Shown here piece after piece: positions 26,910 to 35,247 of a stretch of DNA of 64,000 bases. The first letter of the stretch is position 1, and each line of letters begins with the position of its first letter. The notes below the pieces were generated by a model, which worked only from the letters and a program-made list of their open reading frames with translations, ran no database searches and was not told where the DNA came from. The stretch lies in assembly GCA_015654695.1 (NCBI GenBank), contig JAATGJ010000132.1, positions 89,374 through 153,373 on the forward strand. The letters run 5' to 3'. The DNA comes from Chitinophagales bacterium (GTDB lineage Bacteria > Bacteroidota > Bacteroidia > Chitinophagales > Chitinophagaceae). The translations under genes and the position numbers were made by a program.

Positions 26910-27170
26910 ATGGCACACAAGAAAGGTGAAGGCAGCGTAAAGAATGGTCGTGATTCACAAAGCAAACGACTTGGTGTAAAGATCTTCGGTGGTCAGGCTG
27001 TTATTTCCGGTAACATTATCATTCGTCAGCGTGGTACTGTTTATCATCCCGGTAAGAATGTTGGTGTTGGAAAAGACTTTACTTTATTCGCATTAAGTAA
27101 TGGTGTTGTTGAATTCCGTAAAGGAAAAAAAGACAGAACTTTTGTTTCTGTTACTCCCATTGAAGCATAA
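26910..27170 (+). CDS. rpmA: 50S ribosomal protein L27
   Basis: 86 residues. [17 protein letters not shown] begins without the cleavable N-terminal extension seen in Firmicutes, and [19 protein letters not shown] and [17 protein letters not shown] are hallmarks of L27. It sits near the peptidyl-transferase centre of the 50S subunit. Second gene of the rplU operon. Confidence 0.98.
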   Translation: MAHKKGEGSVKNGRDSQSKRLGVKIFGGQAVISGNIIIRQRGTVYHPGKNVGVGKDFTLFALSNGVVEFRKGKKDRTFVSVTPIEA

Positions 27171-27278
27171 GCTTTTTTTACATTAGTTGTTATTTTGGGG
27201 AAAAAACTTGGGTAATATGAAATAATTATTACTTTTACACCCGTTAACCCATTTGCTAAACATTAAATTCTAAACAAA

Positions 27279-27380
27279 ATGGCAACTAAGAAAAAAGTAG
27301 CGAAGAAAAAAGTAGCTACAAAAAAGAAAGCAGCTCCAAAGAAAAAAGCTGTTAAGAAAAAAGCTGCAAAAAAGAAATAA
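27279..27380 (+). CDS. Tiny Lys/Ala-rich basic protein (histone H1-like tail)
   Basis: 33 residues, too short for usual callers: MATKKKVAKKKVATKKKA, then APKKKAVKKKAAKKK. More than half of the residues are Lys, arranged as KKK(V/A)A units, like the C-terminal tail of histone H1 or of bacterial HU/Hc1-like proteins. It probably binds nucleic acid electrostatically. The ATG at 27279 follows the L27 stop by 108 bases and a strong terminator follows its stop by 24 bases, so it looks like a real, separately ended gene. Low sequence complexity means the call rests on context. Confidence 0.62.
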   Translation: MATKKKVAKKKVATKKKAAPKKKAVKKKAAKKK

Positions 27381-27404
27381 GTCGAAAATTTCTAAGCTTA
27401 TAGG

Positions 27405-27434
27405 AAAGTCCCGCATGATGCGGGACTTTTTTTT
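27405..27434 (+). terminator. Rho-independent terminator after the Lys-rich gene
   Basis: Arms AAAGTCCCGCA and TGCGGGACTTT form an 11-base stem with a three-base loop and a following run of eight Ts (27427-27434). It ends the rplU-rpmA-basic protein transcript. Confidence 0.92.
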
Positions 27435-27456
27435 ATGCCGTCCACCTCACCCCTAA

Positions 27457-27477
27457 CCCCTCTCCGGAGGAGAGGGG
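27457..27477. repeat. GC-rich palindrome CCCCTCTCC-GGA-GGAGAGGGG
   Basis: Nine-base perfect arms around three bases, embedded in the sequence CACCCCTAACCCCTCTCC. The same wording occurs, from memory, as a dispersed intergenic repeat in many Bacteroidota genomes. It lies 20 bases before the next gene's start, between that start and the terminator. Only one copy is present in the window. Confidence 0.6.
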
Positions 27478-27496
27478 AAAGTATTAAATTGCATCT

Positions 27497-29185
27497 ATGA
27501 ATAATAGCGCCATCGCTGATAACTTTTCACTGCTCGCCAAACTGATGGACATCCATGGCGAAAACCCGTTTAAGACGAAAACCTACTCCATAGCGGCTTT
27601 CAACATAGATAAGCTGCCCGTGCAATTGAATGAAACACCAAGGGATAAATTATTTTCTATAAAAGGAATTGGGGAAAGTGTAGGGAAAAAAGTAGTTGAA
27701 ATGCTGGACACCGGCAAGCTGGAAGTATTGAATGAGATCATTAATAAAACACCGGCCGGTGTAATAGAGATGCTGAATATAAAAGGCATCGGTCCGAAAA
27801 AAATACATATGATCTGGAAAGAAATGGAGATTGAATCCATTGGTGAGCTCTTGTATGCATGTAATGAAAACAGGTTAACACACTTCAAAGGTTTTGGAGA
27901 AAAGACACAAATCAACGTACAGGATGCCATTGAATTTTATTTGCAGAACCAGGGGCATTTCCTGTTTGCGCAGATAAATGAGGTGGTTTTCTCTCAAATT
28001 GACGCCTATCTTAAAAAAATATTTTCGGAGAATAAGGTAAGGGTAACCGGCAAATACAGGAGACAGGAATTAACGATTGAAGAATTGGAATTTATAGTCT
28101 TAGAAACCATCGAAGTTATAAAACCAAAATTTCAAACTGCACAACCACCTGAATTATTAGAAGAAACTGAAACCAGTATTTTATATAAACTAAAAAACGG
28201 TTTGAAACTCCGGCTTTACTTTGGTGGAACAAACAGGGCGCAGCAATTATTCAATACAACCGGCAGCGTTGAGTTTTTGGAAGCATTTCAAAAAACATAC
28301 CGGGATTTAAACTATAAAGGCGATGAAACGGATGATGATGCAATTATTTTTCAGAAAGCAAAGATCCAATACATCCCGCCCTATCTTAGAGAATCGGCAG
28401 GCATTATTGAAAAAGCAAAAAATAATACATTACCTGAAGTGATACAACCCGGCGATGTAAAGTCAGTCATACATAGTCACAGTAACTGGAGCGATGGCGC
28501 CACTACGATTGAAGAAATGGCGAATGAATGTATCAAAAGAGGTTTTGAATACCTTGTTATCTCAGACCATTCCAAAGCCGCGGCCTATGCCAACGGGCTG
28601 ACGGAAGAACGGATAAAGGAACAGCACAGGTATGTGGACGGTCTTAACAGCAAACTAATGCCGTTTAAGATATTTAAGAGCATAGAATGTGATATCCTGA
28701 ATGATGGCACTATGGATTACAGCAATAACATCCTGTCCACTTTCGATCTGATCATTGCTTCAGTACACAGCAACCTGAAAATGAATGAAGAAAAAGCCAT
28801 GGCCCGCCTGGTAAAAGCCATTGAAAATCCCTACACTACTATTCTGGGTCACATGACAGGCCGCTTATTACTCAGCCGCAACGGTTACCCGCTTGATCAT
28901 AAGAAGATTATTGACGCCTGCGCCACCAACCATGTAGTGATAGAACTGAATGCGCACCCCCGCCGCCTTGATATTGACTGGAAATGGATTGACTACGCAA
29001 TGCAAAAAGATGTTTTACTTTCTATTGACCCGGATGCACATGCTTTGGATGGATATAATGATATAAAATACGGAGTAATGGCAGCGCAAAAAGGCGGGCT
29101 GACTAAAGAAAAGAATCTGAGTAGTTTTCCATTGAAGGAGTTTGAAGAGTTTTTGGAGAAGAGGAGAAAGTTGAAGGGGATATAA
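27497..29185 (+). CDS. PolX-like protein: HhH, degenerate nucleotidyltransferase, PHP domain
   Basis: 562 residues with the layout of bacterial family-X DNA polymerases: helix-hairpin-helix region (1-130, with SIKGIGESVGKKV and NIKGIGPKKI), a nucleotidyltransferase-like middle (150-315) and a C-terminal PHP domain (325-560). The PHP metal site looks intact: HSHSNWSDG from residue 326, VISDHSK, ECDI, SVHSN, GHMTGR and DPDAHAL. The middle is altered. Where active enzymes have a G-S-x-R-R-G motif followed by the catalytic GDxD pair, this one has GKYRRQELTIEELEF (about 185-199) with no Asp pair. It is probably a nuclease/phosphoesterase or DNA-gap-binding protein that no longer polymerises. Confidence 0.85.
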   Translation: MNNSAIADNFSLLAKLMDIHGENPFKTKTYSIAAFNIDKLPVQLNETPRDKLFSIKGIGESVGKKVVEMLDTGKLEVLNEIINKTPAGVIEMLNIKGIGPKKIHMIWKEMEIESIGELLYACNENRLTHFKGFGEKTQINVQDAIEFYLQNQGHFLFAQINEVVFSQIDAYLKKIFSENKVRVTGKYRRQELTIEELEFIVLETIEVIKPKFQTAQPPELLEETETSILYKLKNGLKLRLYFGGTNRAQQLFNTTGSVEFLEAFQKTYRDLNYKGDETDDDAIIFQKAKIQYIPPYLRESAGIIEKAKNNTLPEVIQPGDVKSVIHSHSNWSDGATTIEEMANECIKRGFEYLVISDHSKAAAYANGLTEERIKEQHRYVDGLNSKLMPFKIFKSIECDILNDGTMDYSNNILSTFDLIIASVHSNLKMNEEKAMARLVKAIENPYTTILGHMTGRLLLSRNGYPLDHKKIIDACATNHVVIELNAHPRRLDIDWKWIDYAMQKDVLLSIDPDAHALDGYNDIKYGVMAAQKGGLTKEKNLSSFPLKEFEEFLEKRRKLKGI

Positions 29186-29264
29186 TGATAGCTGGATTTT
29201 CAAATTTCGGTAATTCAAAAAACAAACAGGTAGTTGCTGTAATATAAAAGTTGAAAAATTGTAA

Positions 29265-29293
29265 TTTGGGATAACCCATACTTCCTACTTTTG
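29265..29293 (+). promoter_or_regulatory. Promoter of the membrane protein at 29335
   Basis: TTTG at 29265-29268, 17 bases, then TACTTTTG at 29286-29293, matching TAnnTTTG. It lies 41 bases before the start codon. Confidence 0.6.
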
Positions 29294-29334
29294 TCAACTA
29301 CCGAATAAGAAACAAACAATTAAACAAAGATAAA

Positions 29335-29814
29335 ATGACCTGGGATAATTTTTTCATAGTTCAGGCCGGAGCCGCCGGAGTGCTTACCGGTTTAATTTTT
29401 GTAGCAGTATCCATCAACCTGGCCGGTATCCTTGCCGCTCCTTATTTACCCAATCGTGCCCTGCAGTCTCTGACACTGCTGCTGAACATCTTAATAATAT
29501 CTTCATTGATGCTGGTGCCGAAGCAATCTTTGACCCTGATCGGCATTGAAGTGCTTGCAGTGGCCATCGTTCTATGGGTCATCACTTTCAAATTTGCCTT
29601 TTCTATGCTGCGTAACACCCCTGCCGAGCATAAAAAACATTCACGCATTAATCTTCTCTTTACTCAAATCTCTGTTTTACCTTTTCTTATTGCTGGGATT
29701 AGCATTTTCTGTTGTGGTGAAGGGGGATTTTATTGGTTTGTTCCGGGAATGCTCTTTTCTTTTTCAAAGGCAATCGCAGACGCCTGGGTTTTACTGGTGG
29801 AAATTCACAGATAG
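29335..29814 (+). CDS. Unrecognised small membrane protein (four helices)
   Basis: 159 residues with four hydrophobic helices (about 8-30, 42-60, 65-88 and 105-128) plus an amphipathic C-terminal segment. It begins MTWDNFFIVQAGAAGVLTGLIF and ends AWVLLVEIHR. I do not recognise the family with certainty. No signal peptide and no catalytic motif are visible. It stands alone: a promoter lies just upstream and 185 non-coding bases follow. Confidence 0.75.
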   Translation: MTWDNFFIVQAGAAGVLTGLIFVAVSINLAGILAAPYLPNRALQSLTLLLNILIISSLMLVPKQSLTLIGIEVLAVAIVLWVITFKFAFSMLRNTPAEHKKHSRINLLFTQISVLPFLIAGISIFCCGEGGFYWFVPGMLFSFSKAIADAWVLLVEIHR

Positions 29815-29999
29815 CTATTAAGTAACCCAGTTATATTCACATAGACGCAAGCAGCTATAGTAATTCAAAAAATACTTAGTGAATATCTTTTCCGGCTGAA
29901 TAATATGGAACAACAGAATAAACAATGAGCTTTTATTTATACATTTAATCCCGGTTGCTCGCGGGCCTTTTCTGCTAAACCAAACCAGGACAATTAAAT

Positions 30000-30716
30000 A
30001 TGAAAACAGCCATTATTCAATCCATCCTTCACTTTGCTGTGCTATCTGTATTTTTTCTTTTGGCCTGCAGGCAAACAAAACGAATGCCTGTAAAGGAAAT
30101 GGCTTTGTTCATCCTTGTAGTTGTACTGGACAATATCATTTTAATGAAGGCCCCTCAACCCGCTTTTATGGATGGCTTATCCCAACCATGGATCGCTAAA
30201 GCGCTTGAAGCCATCCTGGCCATCGCATTTATTTTTATTTACAGGAAAATATCTTTTAAAGAATATGGCTTCACCTCAACCATGGAAAAGGGTTCTTTAA
30301 AACCCATTATCATTGTTCTTATTGCAGTTACGGTTTTGGTAAACGGGGTGCAATACCTGTCTAAAGGATTTGCAGGTTCCGATACCGAAACGCTGCTATA
30401 CCAGGCTACCATGCCGGGAATAGCACAGGAATTAATTTTCAGGGGCGTACTCCTTGGATTATTAAATAAAGCGTTCGGAAAAACCTGGAAAGTATTTGGG
30501 GCTAATATAGGCTGGGGCGTTATTATTACTTCTGTTCTGTATGGGTTAATACATGGACTGTTTGCTGATACCAGTTTTGATATCCAGGTTGCTCTTACAA
30601 AAATAATAGTAACAGGGCTTATAGGTTTTGTACTGGCGTGGGTAAAAGAAAGAAGCGGCAGCCTGGTCCCGGCAATTTTAGGACATAACCTGCTCAATTT
30701 TATAGGTTCTTTATAA
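30000..30716 (+). CDS. CPBP (Abi/CAAX-type) intramembrane protease-like protein
   Basis: 238 residues with about seven membrane helices. The three CPBP motifs are in order in the second half: AQELIFRG (consensus EExxxR), LIHGLF near residue 180 and GHNLLNF at the C-terminus. The first Glu of the EE pair is Gln (codon CAG), so proteolysis may be lost or altered. Eukaryotic relatives (Rce1) trim prenylated proteins; bacterial ones have roles in bacteriocin immunity and membrane-protein processing. It is a single-gene unit with no obvious partner. Confidence 0.85.
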   Translation: MKTAIIQSILHFAVLSVFFLLACRQTKRMPVKEMALFILVVVLDNIILMKAPQPAFMDGLSQPWIAKALEAILAIAFIFIYRKISFKEYGFTSTMEKGSLKPIIIVLIAVTVLVNGVQYLSKGFAGSDTETLLYQATMPGIAQELIFRGVLLGLLNKAFGKTWKVFGANIGWGVIITSVLYGLIHGLFADTSFDIQVALTKIIVTGLIGFVLAWVKERSGSLVPAILGHNLLNFIGSL

Positions 30717-30863
30717 ACAAATAAGGTTCTTACATTGTGGGAGGGATTTTATTGTTATCAGCAACACGAGCAGAATTCATGTCAGGATATTCAGCAAATT
30801 GCAGTGATACACGACAGAACAACCATCAACATTGCGGGATTTTATTATTAGATTTGTTACAGA

Positions 30864-31166
30864 ATGACTGTACTTGATACACATATAAAAGACATCCGCC
30901 AGCTTTGTTCAAACCACAAGGTCAAAGAACTCTATGCGTTCGGGTCAGTGCTTTCTGACCAGTTTAATCAAAATAGCGATATTGACCTGCTCGTAAATTT
31001 TGAACCGATTGATGTTTCCCAATATGCTGACAATTACTTCGATTTCAAATTTTCTTTGCAAAAGATACTGAACCGGCCTATTGACCTGCTGGAAGAAAAA
31101 GCTATTAAAAACCCTTATTTCAGGCAATCCATAAATCAGCAAAGGCAACTTATTTATGGACATTGA
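30864..31166 (+). CDS. mntA: MNT-type minimal nucleotidyltransferase (antitoxin of HEPN/MNT pair)
   Basis: 100 residues. The nucleotidyltransferase motif GSVLSDQFNQNSDIDLLV gives the GSx(10)DxD signature near residue 27. This is the MntA-type antitoxin, which adds AMP to a Tyr of its HEPN partner and so silences it. Its last 11 bases overlap the HEPN gene, as in most such pairs. Whether the adenylylation site is kept in the partner has to be read from that protein (see next entry). Confidence 0.88.
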   Translation: MTVLDTHIKDIRQLCSNHKVKELYAFGSVLSDQFNQNSDIDLLVNFEPIDVSQYADNYFDFKFSLQKILNRPIDLLEEKAIKNPYFRQSINQQRQLIYGH

Positions 31167-31494
31167 AATCAAAACCTGGCTGTACGACATCCTGAATGCT
31201 ATCACTGAAATTGATAGCTTCTTTAGTGACAGGCCAAAAGAATTTGCAGCTTATCAAAATGATTTACGAACAAGAAGGGCCGTGGAAAGAAACATTGAAA
31301 TCATTGGCGAGGCCATGAACCGTATTTTGCAAAGAAATGATACTATTGAACTGGCCAATTCAAGAAAAATAGTGGATACAAGAAACAGGATCATTCACGG
31401 CTACGATACCGTTTCTGATGACATTATCTGGGGAATTGTAATAAACCACTTACCCGGACTAAAATCAGAAATAGAAAAATTGCTTAATGAGTAA
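31156..31494 (+). CDS. hepT: HEPN (DUF86/HepT-like) toxin
   Basis: 112 residues, all helical. The nuclease signature R-x(4)-H occurs as RNRIIHGYDTV, with the adjacent Tyr in the position that MntA-type partners adenylylate (RX4HXY). ERNIEIIGEAMNRIL is a familiar HepT segment. HepT-like proteins are RNases that stop growth when released. It overlaps the MNT gene by 11 bases and faces the NtrY-like kinase gene tail to tail with a six-base gap. Confidence 0.88.
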   Translation: MDIEIKTWLYDILNAITEIDSFFSDRPKEFAAYQNDLRTRRAVERNIEIIGEAMNRILQRNDTIELANSRKIVDTRNRIIHGYDTVSDDIIWGIVINHLPGLKSEIEKLLNE

Positions 31495-31500
31495 GAGCCT

Positions 31501-34500
31501 TCATTCCACCAGCGGCAACTCCACATGAAACGTAGAACCATTTCCCTGCTCTGTTTCAAACCATATCTTTCCCTTTGTCTGCTCTATGATGCCTTTTACC
31601 ATAGCAAGCCCCAAACCGGTGCCGGATGATTTGGTAGTAAAATTGGGAGTGAAGATGCGGGATTGCATATCGGGGGGGATACCTTCTCCATTATCCTTTA
31701 TGCTTATCCTGATTGATCCATTGAATAGTTCTTCTCTTACTTCTAAGCGGCAATTTTTCGCGCAGGCTTCAATAGCGTTGGTGAAAAGATTGGTGAAGAG
31801 CCGGTTCATCTGTGTTTTATCAGCTTCTATCCACACCTGCTGGTGTATAGGATACCAGGCGAATTCAACCTGCTCATTCATCTGGAACAACTCTTTCAAT
31901 TGCCGGAGAACATCATGCAGATCAAATTTTTCTACATTGGTGATACCGATATTGGCAAACTGTGAAAAGTCAGCCGCTATCTTAGCAAGGTGATCAATCT
32001 GCTCCACCAGCGTAGTAGCTACGCTGCTGGAAAGTTCTTTTACATTAGGCTGGTTGCTGTTAATGGATTTTTGCAGGTACTGGATACTTAGCTTCATCGG
32101 TGTCAGCGGGTTCTTGATCTCATGCGCTACTTGCCTTGCCATTTCCCGCCACGCCCCTTCTCTTTCTGTTTTGGCCAATGCAGCCGCACTCTGTTCCAGT
32201 TTATTCACCATCTTATTATATTCCTTAACCAGTTCCCCAATCTCATCATTCCGGTTCCATACTATCTCCTCATTGATCTTCGCCAGGTTCACTTCTTTCA
32301 TTTTATCGCTGATCAGGGAGAATGACCGGGTGATACGGTTAGTAATAAACAAAGCGATAAGACCGGCAATTAAAAATATAAAAGCATTCAGGTTGATAAT
32401 GGTAACTATGAAATTGGATATCTCCTGGTTCAGCTCCTGTTCCGAAGTAAAATAAGGGATACTGAGATAAGCATAAATATTTCCTGTTTCATTATCCATC
32501 ACCGGCGCATATACGCTGAGGTAAGCAAAATCAGCAATGTATTCCTCCTGCACCCACTCCACCTGGTTCAGCCTGTTCAAATGATAAAAAGCGGTAGGAT
32601 CAATTTTTTTACTCAATACACCTTTTTCATACACATTAGGCTCGGAGGAAACCTGCAGGTCGCCCCTGAGGTCATATACATTCACGTCCACCCCGTGAAT
32701 ATCGGATACTTCATCCGCCAGTTGCTGCAGGCTGAAATTAGACACCGAATCATACAAGGTTAGCACATCATCAAATGTCTTATGATCGCCGATCTTCTTT
32801 TCCATTTCTTTCACCATGATCTTCATGGTGCGGCTCAGCTTATCACTGTTGGTCCTGTTGTACCGGCTTATAAAAAAAGAAATAGTCGCGACACCGATGA
32901 TAGTAAAAGAGAATATGCTGATGAAGATGATGGTACTGTGCACCTGGGTACGGATATTCAGTTGCAGCAGCTTGCGGAAACCTCTCCAGTTATACCCTGT
33001 TCTTAAAATAAAGGATATTAACTGCACCAGTGTGATAAGAAAAAGGAAAGAGCAGAATAAGTAAGAGAAAAGTGTAATGGACTCGATAATAGTATCCCGC
33101 TTGCGCACCATGATCACCACTTTTTCATTACTGGCCCTGTACCACATTTCATCAAAACCCCCTGTTAACACCCTTTTAAATTCATCTCTTGGTATTTGTT
33201 TATCCGTAAGCCGGGTAGGAAAAGAATATTTATCAGAACGGGAGACCAGCTTTTTTTTACTATAGATAGCATACGAATAGATAGGTGAGTTTTCCGGGTC
33301 ATTCTTTTTGTATTGTTTGAACAATACAGGAAAGAGCGCATCACTGCTGTAATTTTTGGGGTTGGAAATAATAAAAAAAGAGCCAAGCTTATTACCGGAT
33401 GTGTCACGCATGATCCGCTCTGTGATATACGTGAACTTTTCAAAGGAAGTTTCATAATAGAACAGGTCGGGTGTCCCGGTAGCTTTTGCCTGCACATTGA
33501 CGATATTATTCAATGTTTCATACGTAGTAACGTCTTCATTGAATATGGGTTTGCCGGTTGAATCATAAATATACAGGCGGGTATCATATTTATTCAGATA
33601 GCCCTTGTAGTTGCCCGTGATGATGCTATCTCTTAAAAGTTTGCCACCAGCACTGTCCGTAAAGCGGTAAAAGTTATCGGACAGGAAATCATTATCCAGG
33701 TACTGAATGGCAATGCTCATCAGTCTTTCGCTGGAAGGATCCATTTGTACCGCCAGCTTCTCCGCAAAAAATTGCCGCTTCTTCCACTCCGCTTTTTTAT
33801 TTTCAGCCAGCATGATCATGGAAATAGATACGGAGAACACAAATATCCAGAAGAGGATACCTGCAATATTGATCCGGATATTGTAAATGATCAATCCACG
33901 CCGGTTGACTAACCACGTATAAAGCAGCAGCCATGCCAGTACCGGTATGTAAAAAAGTACAGTAGGATCTCCTGAACGAACAGTCAGGTAAACAAGACCA
34001 GCGAAGCCTATTGCAAAATAGATCGGCCAGGTATTTTCTTTGAACAGCGGGAAAATGATACGAAAGAGTATCTGGGTAAAATAATAATAGGCTAAAGAGA
34101 GGCAGGCCAGCACGATAAAACCCACGACCGAGTAACTGTTAAGACTGAAGAAATCCGTTACGTCAAATGATATTTTTGAATCGGCTACAATACTGCGGAT
34201 GACGGATGAAAGAATAAAAGTGGAATAGATAAGCAAACACAGTGAAATGATACCCGTCACCCACCTGAGCCATAAAGGCATTCGGCTGCCTATGATCTCC
34301 GCACGCTGCACTTTGCCCCATGCAAATAATACGAACCAGCAAAATAAAAGCGAGTTGAAGAGAAGATCACCCAATGAACGTTGTATAATATTAGCGCCAT
34401 AAATACTCGGATCAAATAACTCAAACTGGCGAAGATTCAATAATGACGGGAACCAGTAAGTAACCACCCGGATAACGAGCAGGGACAAACCCAGGAAAGC

Positions 34501-35247
34501 TATCCCCTGCCAGATCTTCCTTCTTCTTGTTAATGATTCTGCAAATGAATGAATAAGCAGCAGTAAAAAAATAATACCCCCGAGCCTCAGCCATAAGGTG
34601 AGCCTGCTGTTATAAGGTACTGCGCCGGAGGCCTTTTTATCAAGGTAAAAAATTGTCTTTCCCGATAAAGTAACGGGAAATGAGGTTTCAACTTTACTGA
34701 TCACTACCCGCTGATCAGCCGTATTGCTAAAAAAGAAATGTTTGGGGAGATAGTCTGTATTGAGAAAGAAATCGGATTGTACCGGGATCAGGGCATAAGC
34801 CACTACAGTATGTTCACTATATTGAATTGACCGCTTGATCACAAAATAATGCCCGTTCAAAAGATCCATAAAGCTTTCAAAATCGCCATCGGCATAGGTT
34901 TCCGGTGGGGGCAGTATCAGCTGGCTGCTCCAAAAGTTCATGGACAGTATCCCATCATTACTGACAGTATATAAAAAAATACCATAGCGCCTCGCTATGA
35001 CAGACTCAAATTCTTTTCCAGATTCCGCATTCCTGATAAGTTTGAGTACAAGGGAACTATCGCTGAGAAATTCATGGAAGTTTTGCTGTTTATCCTCGAG
35101 GTATTCTTCAGCATATTTTTTTTCAGTTACGATGGAAGTCCTGTCAGTATATATTTTATTGAAAACATAAGAAAGGGTGAAAAGTACAATCGCCGCTATC
35201 AGCAAACCAAGTTTCCAGAAAAAGTTATTTCGTAAGAGGGGCTTCAC
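31501..35247 (-). CDS. Large NtrY-like membrane histidine kinase
   Basis: 1248 residues, far longer than a typical sensor kinase. The N-terminal two-thirds alternates membrane helices with soluble segments: an initial helix, a periplasmic region to about 210, a cluster of seven or so helices (about 215-470), another soluble segment, and helices near 735, 795 and 965. HAMP follows (ITRSFSLISDKMKEVN), then HisKA with H1042 in QVAHEIKNPLTPM and an HATPase with DNGEGIPPD and GTGLGLAM. HEIKNPLTPM is the NtrY wording. The GTG start at 35247 directly abuts the mazG stop, so the two are translated in series. No regulator gene follows. Confidence 0.88.
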   Translation of the reverse strand: MKPLLRNNFFWKLGLLIAAIVLFTLSYVFNKIYTDRTSIVTEKKYAEEYLEDKQQNFHEFLSDSSLVLKLIRNAESGKEFESVIARRYGIFLYTVSNDGILSMNFWSSQLILPPPETYADGDFESFMDLLNGHYFVIKRSIQYSEHTVVAYALIPVQSDFFLNTDYLPKHFFFSNTADQRVVISKVETSFPVTLSGKTIFYLDKKASGAVPYNSRLTLWLRLGGIIFLLLLIHSFAESLTRRRKIWQGIAFLGLSLLVIRVVTYWFPSLLNLRQFELFDPSIYGANIIQRSLGDLLFNSLLFCWFVLFAWGKVQRAEIIGSRMPLWLRWVTGIISLCLLIYSTFILSSVIRSIVADSKISFDVTDFFSLNSYSVVGFIVLACLSLAYYYFTQILFRIIFPLFKENTWPIYFAIGFAGLVYLTVRSGDPTVLFYIPVLAWLLLYTWLVNRRGLIIYNIRINIAGILFWIFVFSVSISMIMLAENKKAEWKKRQFFAEKLAVQMDPSSERLMSIAIQYLDNDFLSDNFYRFTDSAGGKLLRDSIITGNYKGYLNKYDTRLYIYDSTGKPIFNEDVTTYETLNNIVNVQAKATGTPDLFYYETSFEKFTYITERIMRDTSGNKLGSFFIISNPKNYSSDALFPVLFKQYKKNDPENSPIYSYAIYSKKKLVSRSDKYSFPTRLTDKQIPRDEFKRVLTGGFDEMWYRASNEKVVIMVRKRDTIIESITLFSYLFCSFLFLITLVQLISFILRTGYNWRGFRKLLQLNIRTQVHSTIIFISIFSFTIIGVATISFFISRYNRTNSDKLSRTMKIMVKEMEKKIGDHKTFDDVLTLYDSVSNFSLQQLADEVSDIHGVDVNVYDLRGDLQVSSEPNVYEKGVLSKKIDPTAFYHLNRLNQVEWVQEEYIADFAYLSVYAPVMDNETGNIYAYLSIPYFTSEQELNQEISNFIVTIINLNAFIFLIAGLIALFITNRITRSFSLISDKMKEVNLAKINEEIVWNRNDEIGELVKEYNKMVNKLEQSAAALAKTEREGAWREMARQVAHEIKNPLTPMKLSIQYLQKSINSNQPNVKELSSSVATTLVEQIDHLAKIAADFSQFANIGITNVEKFDLHDVLRQLKELFQMNEQVEFAWYPIHQQVWIEADKTQMNRLFTNLFTNAIEACAKNCRLEVREELFNGSIRISIKDNGEGIPPDMQSRIFTPNFTTKSSGTGLGLAMVKGIIEQTKGKIWFETEQGNGSTFHVELPLVE

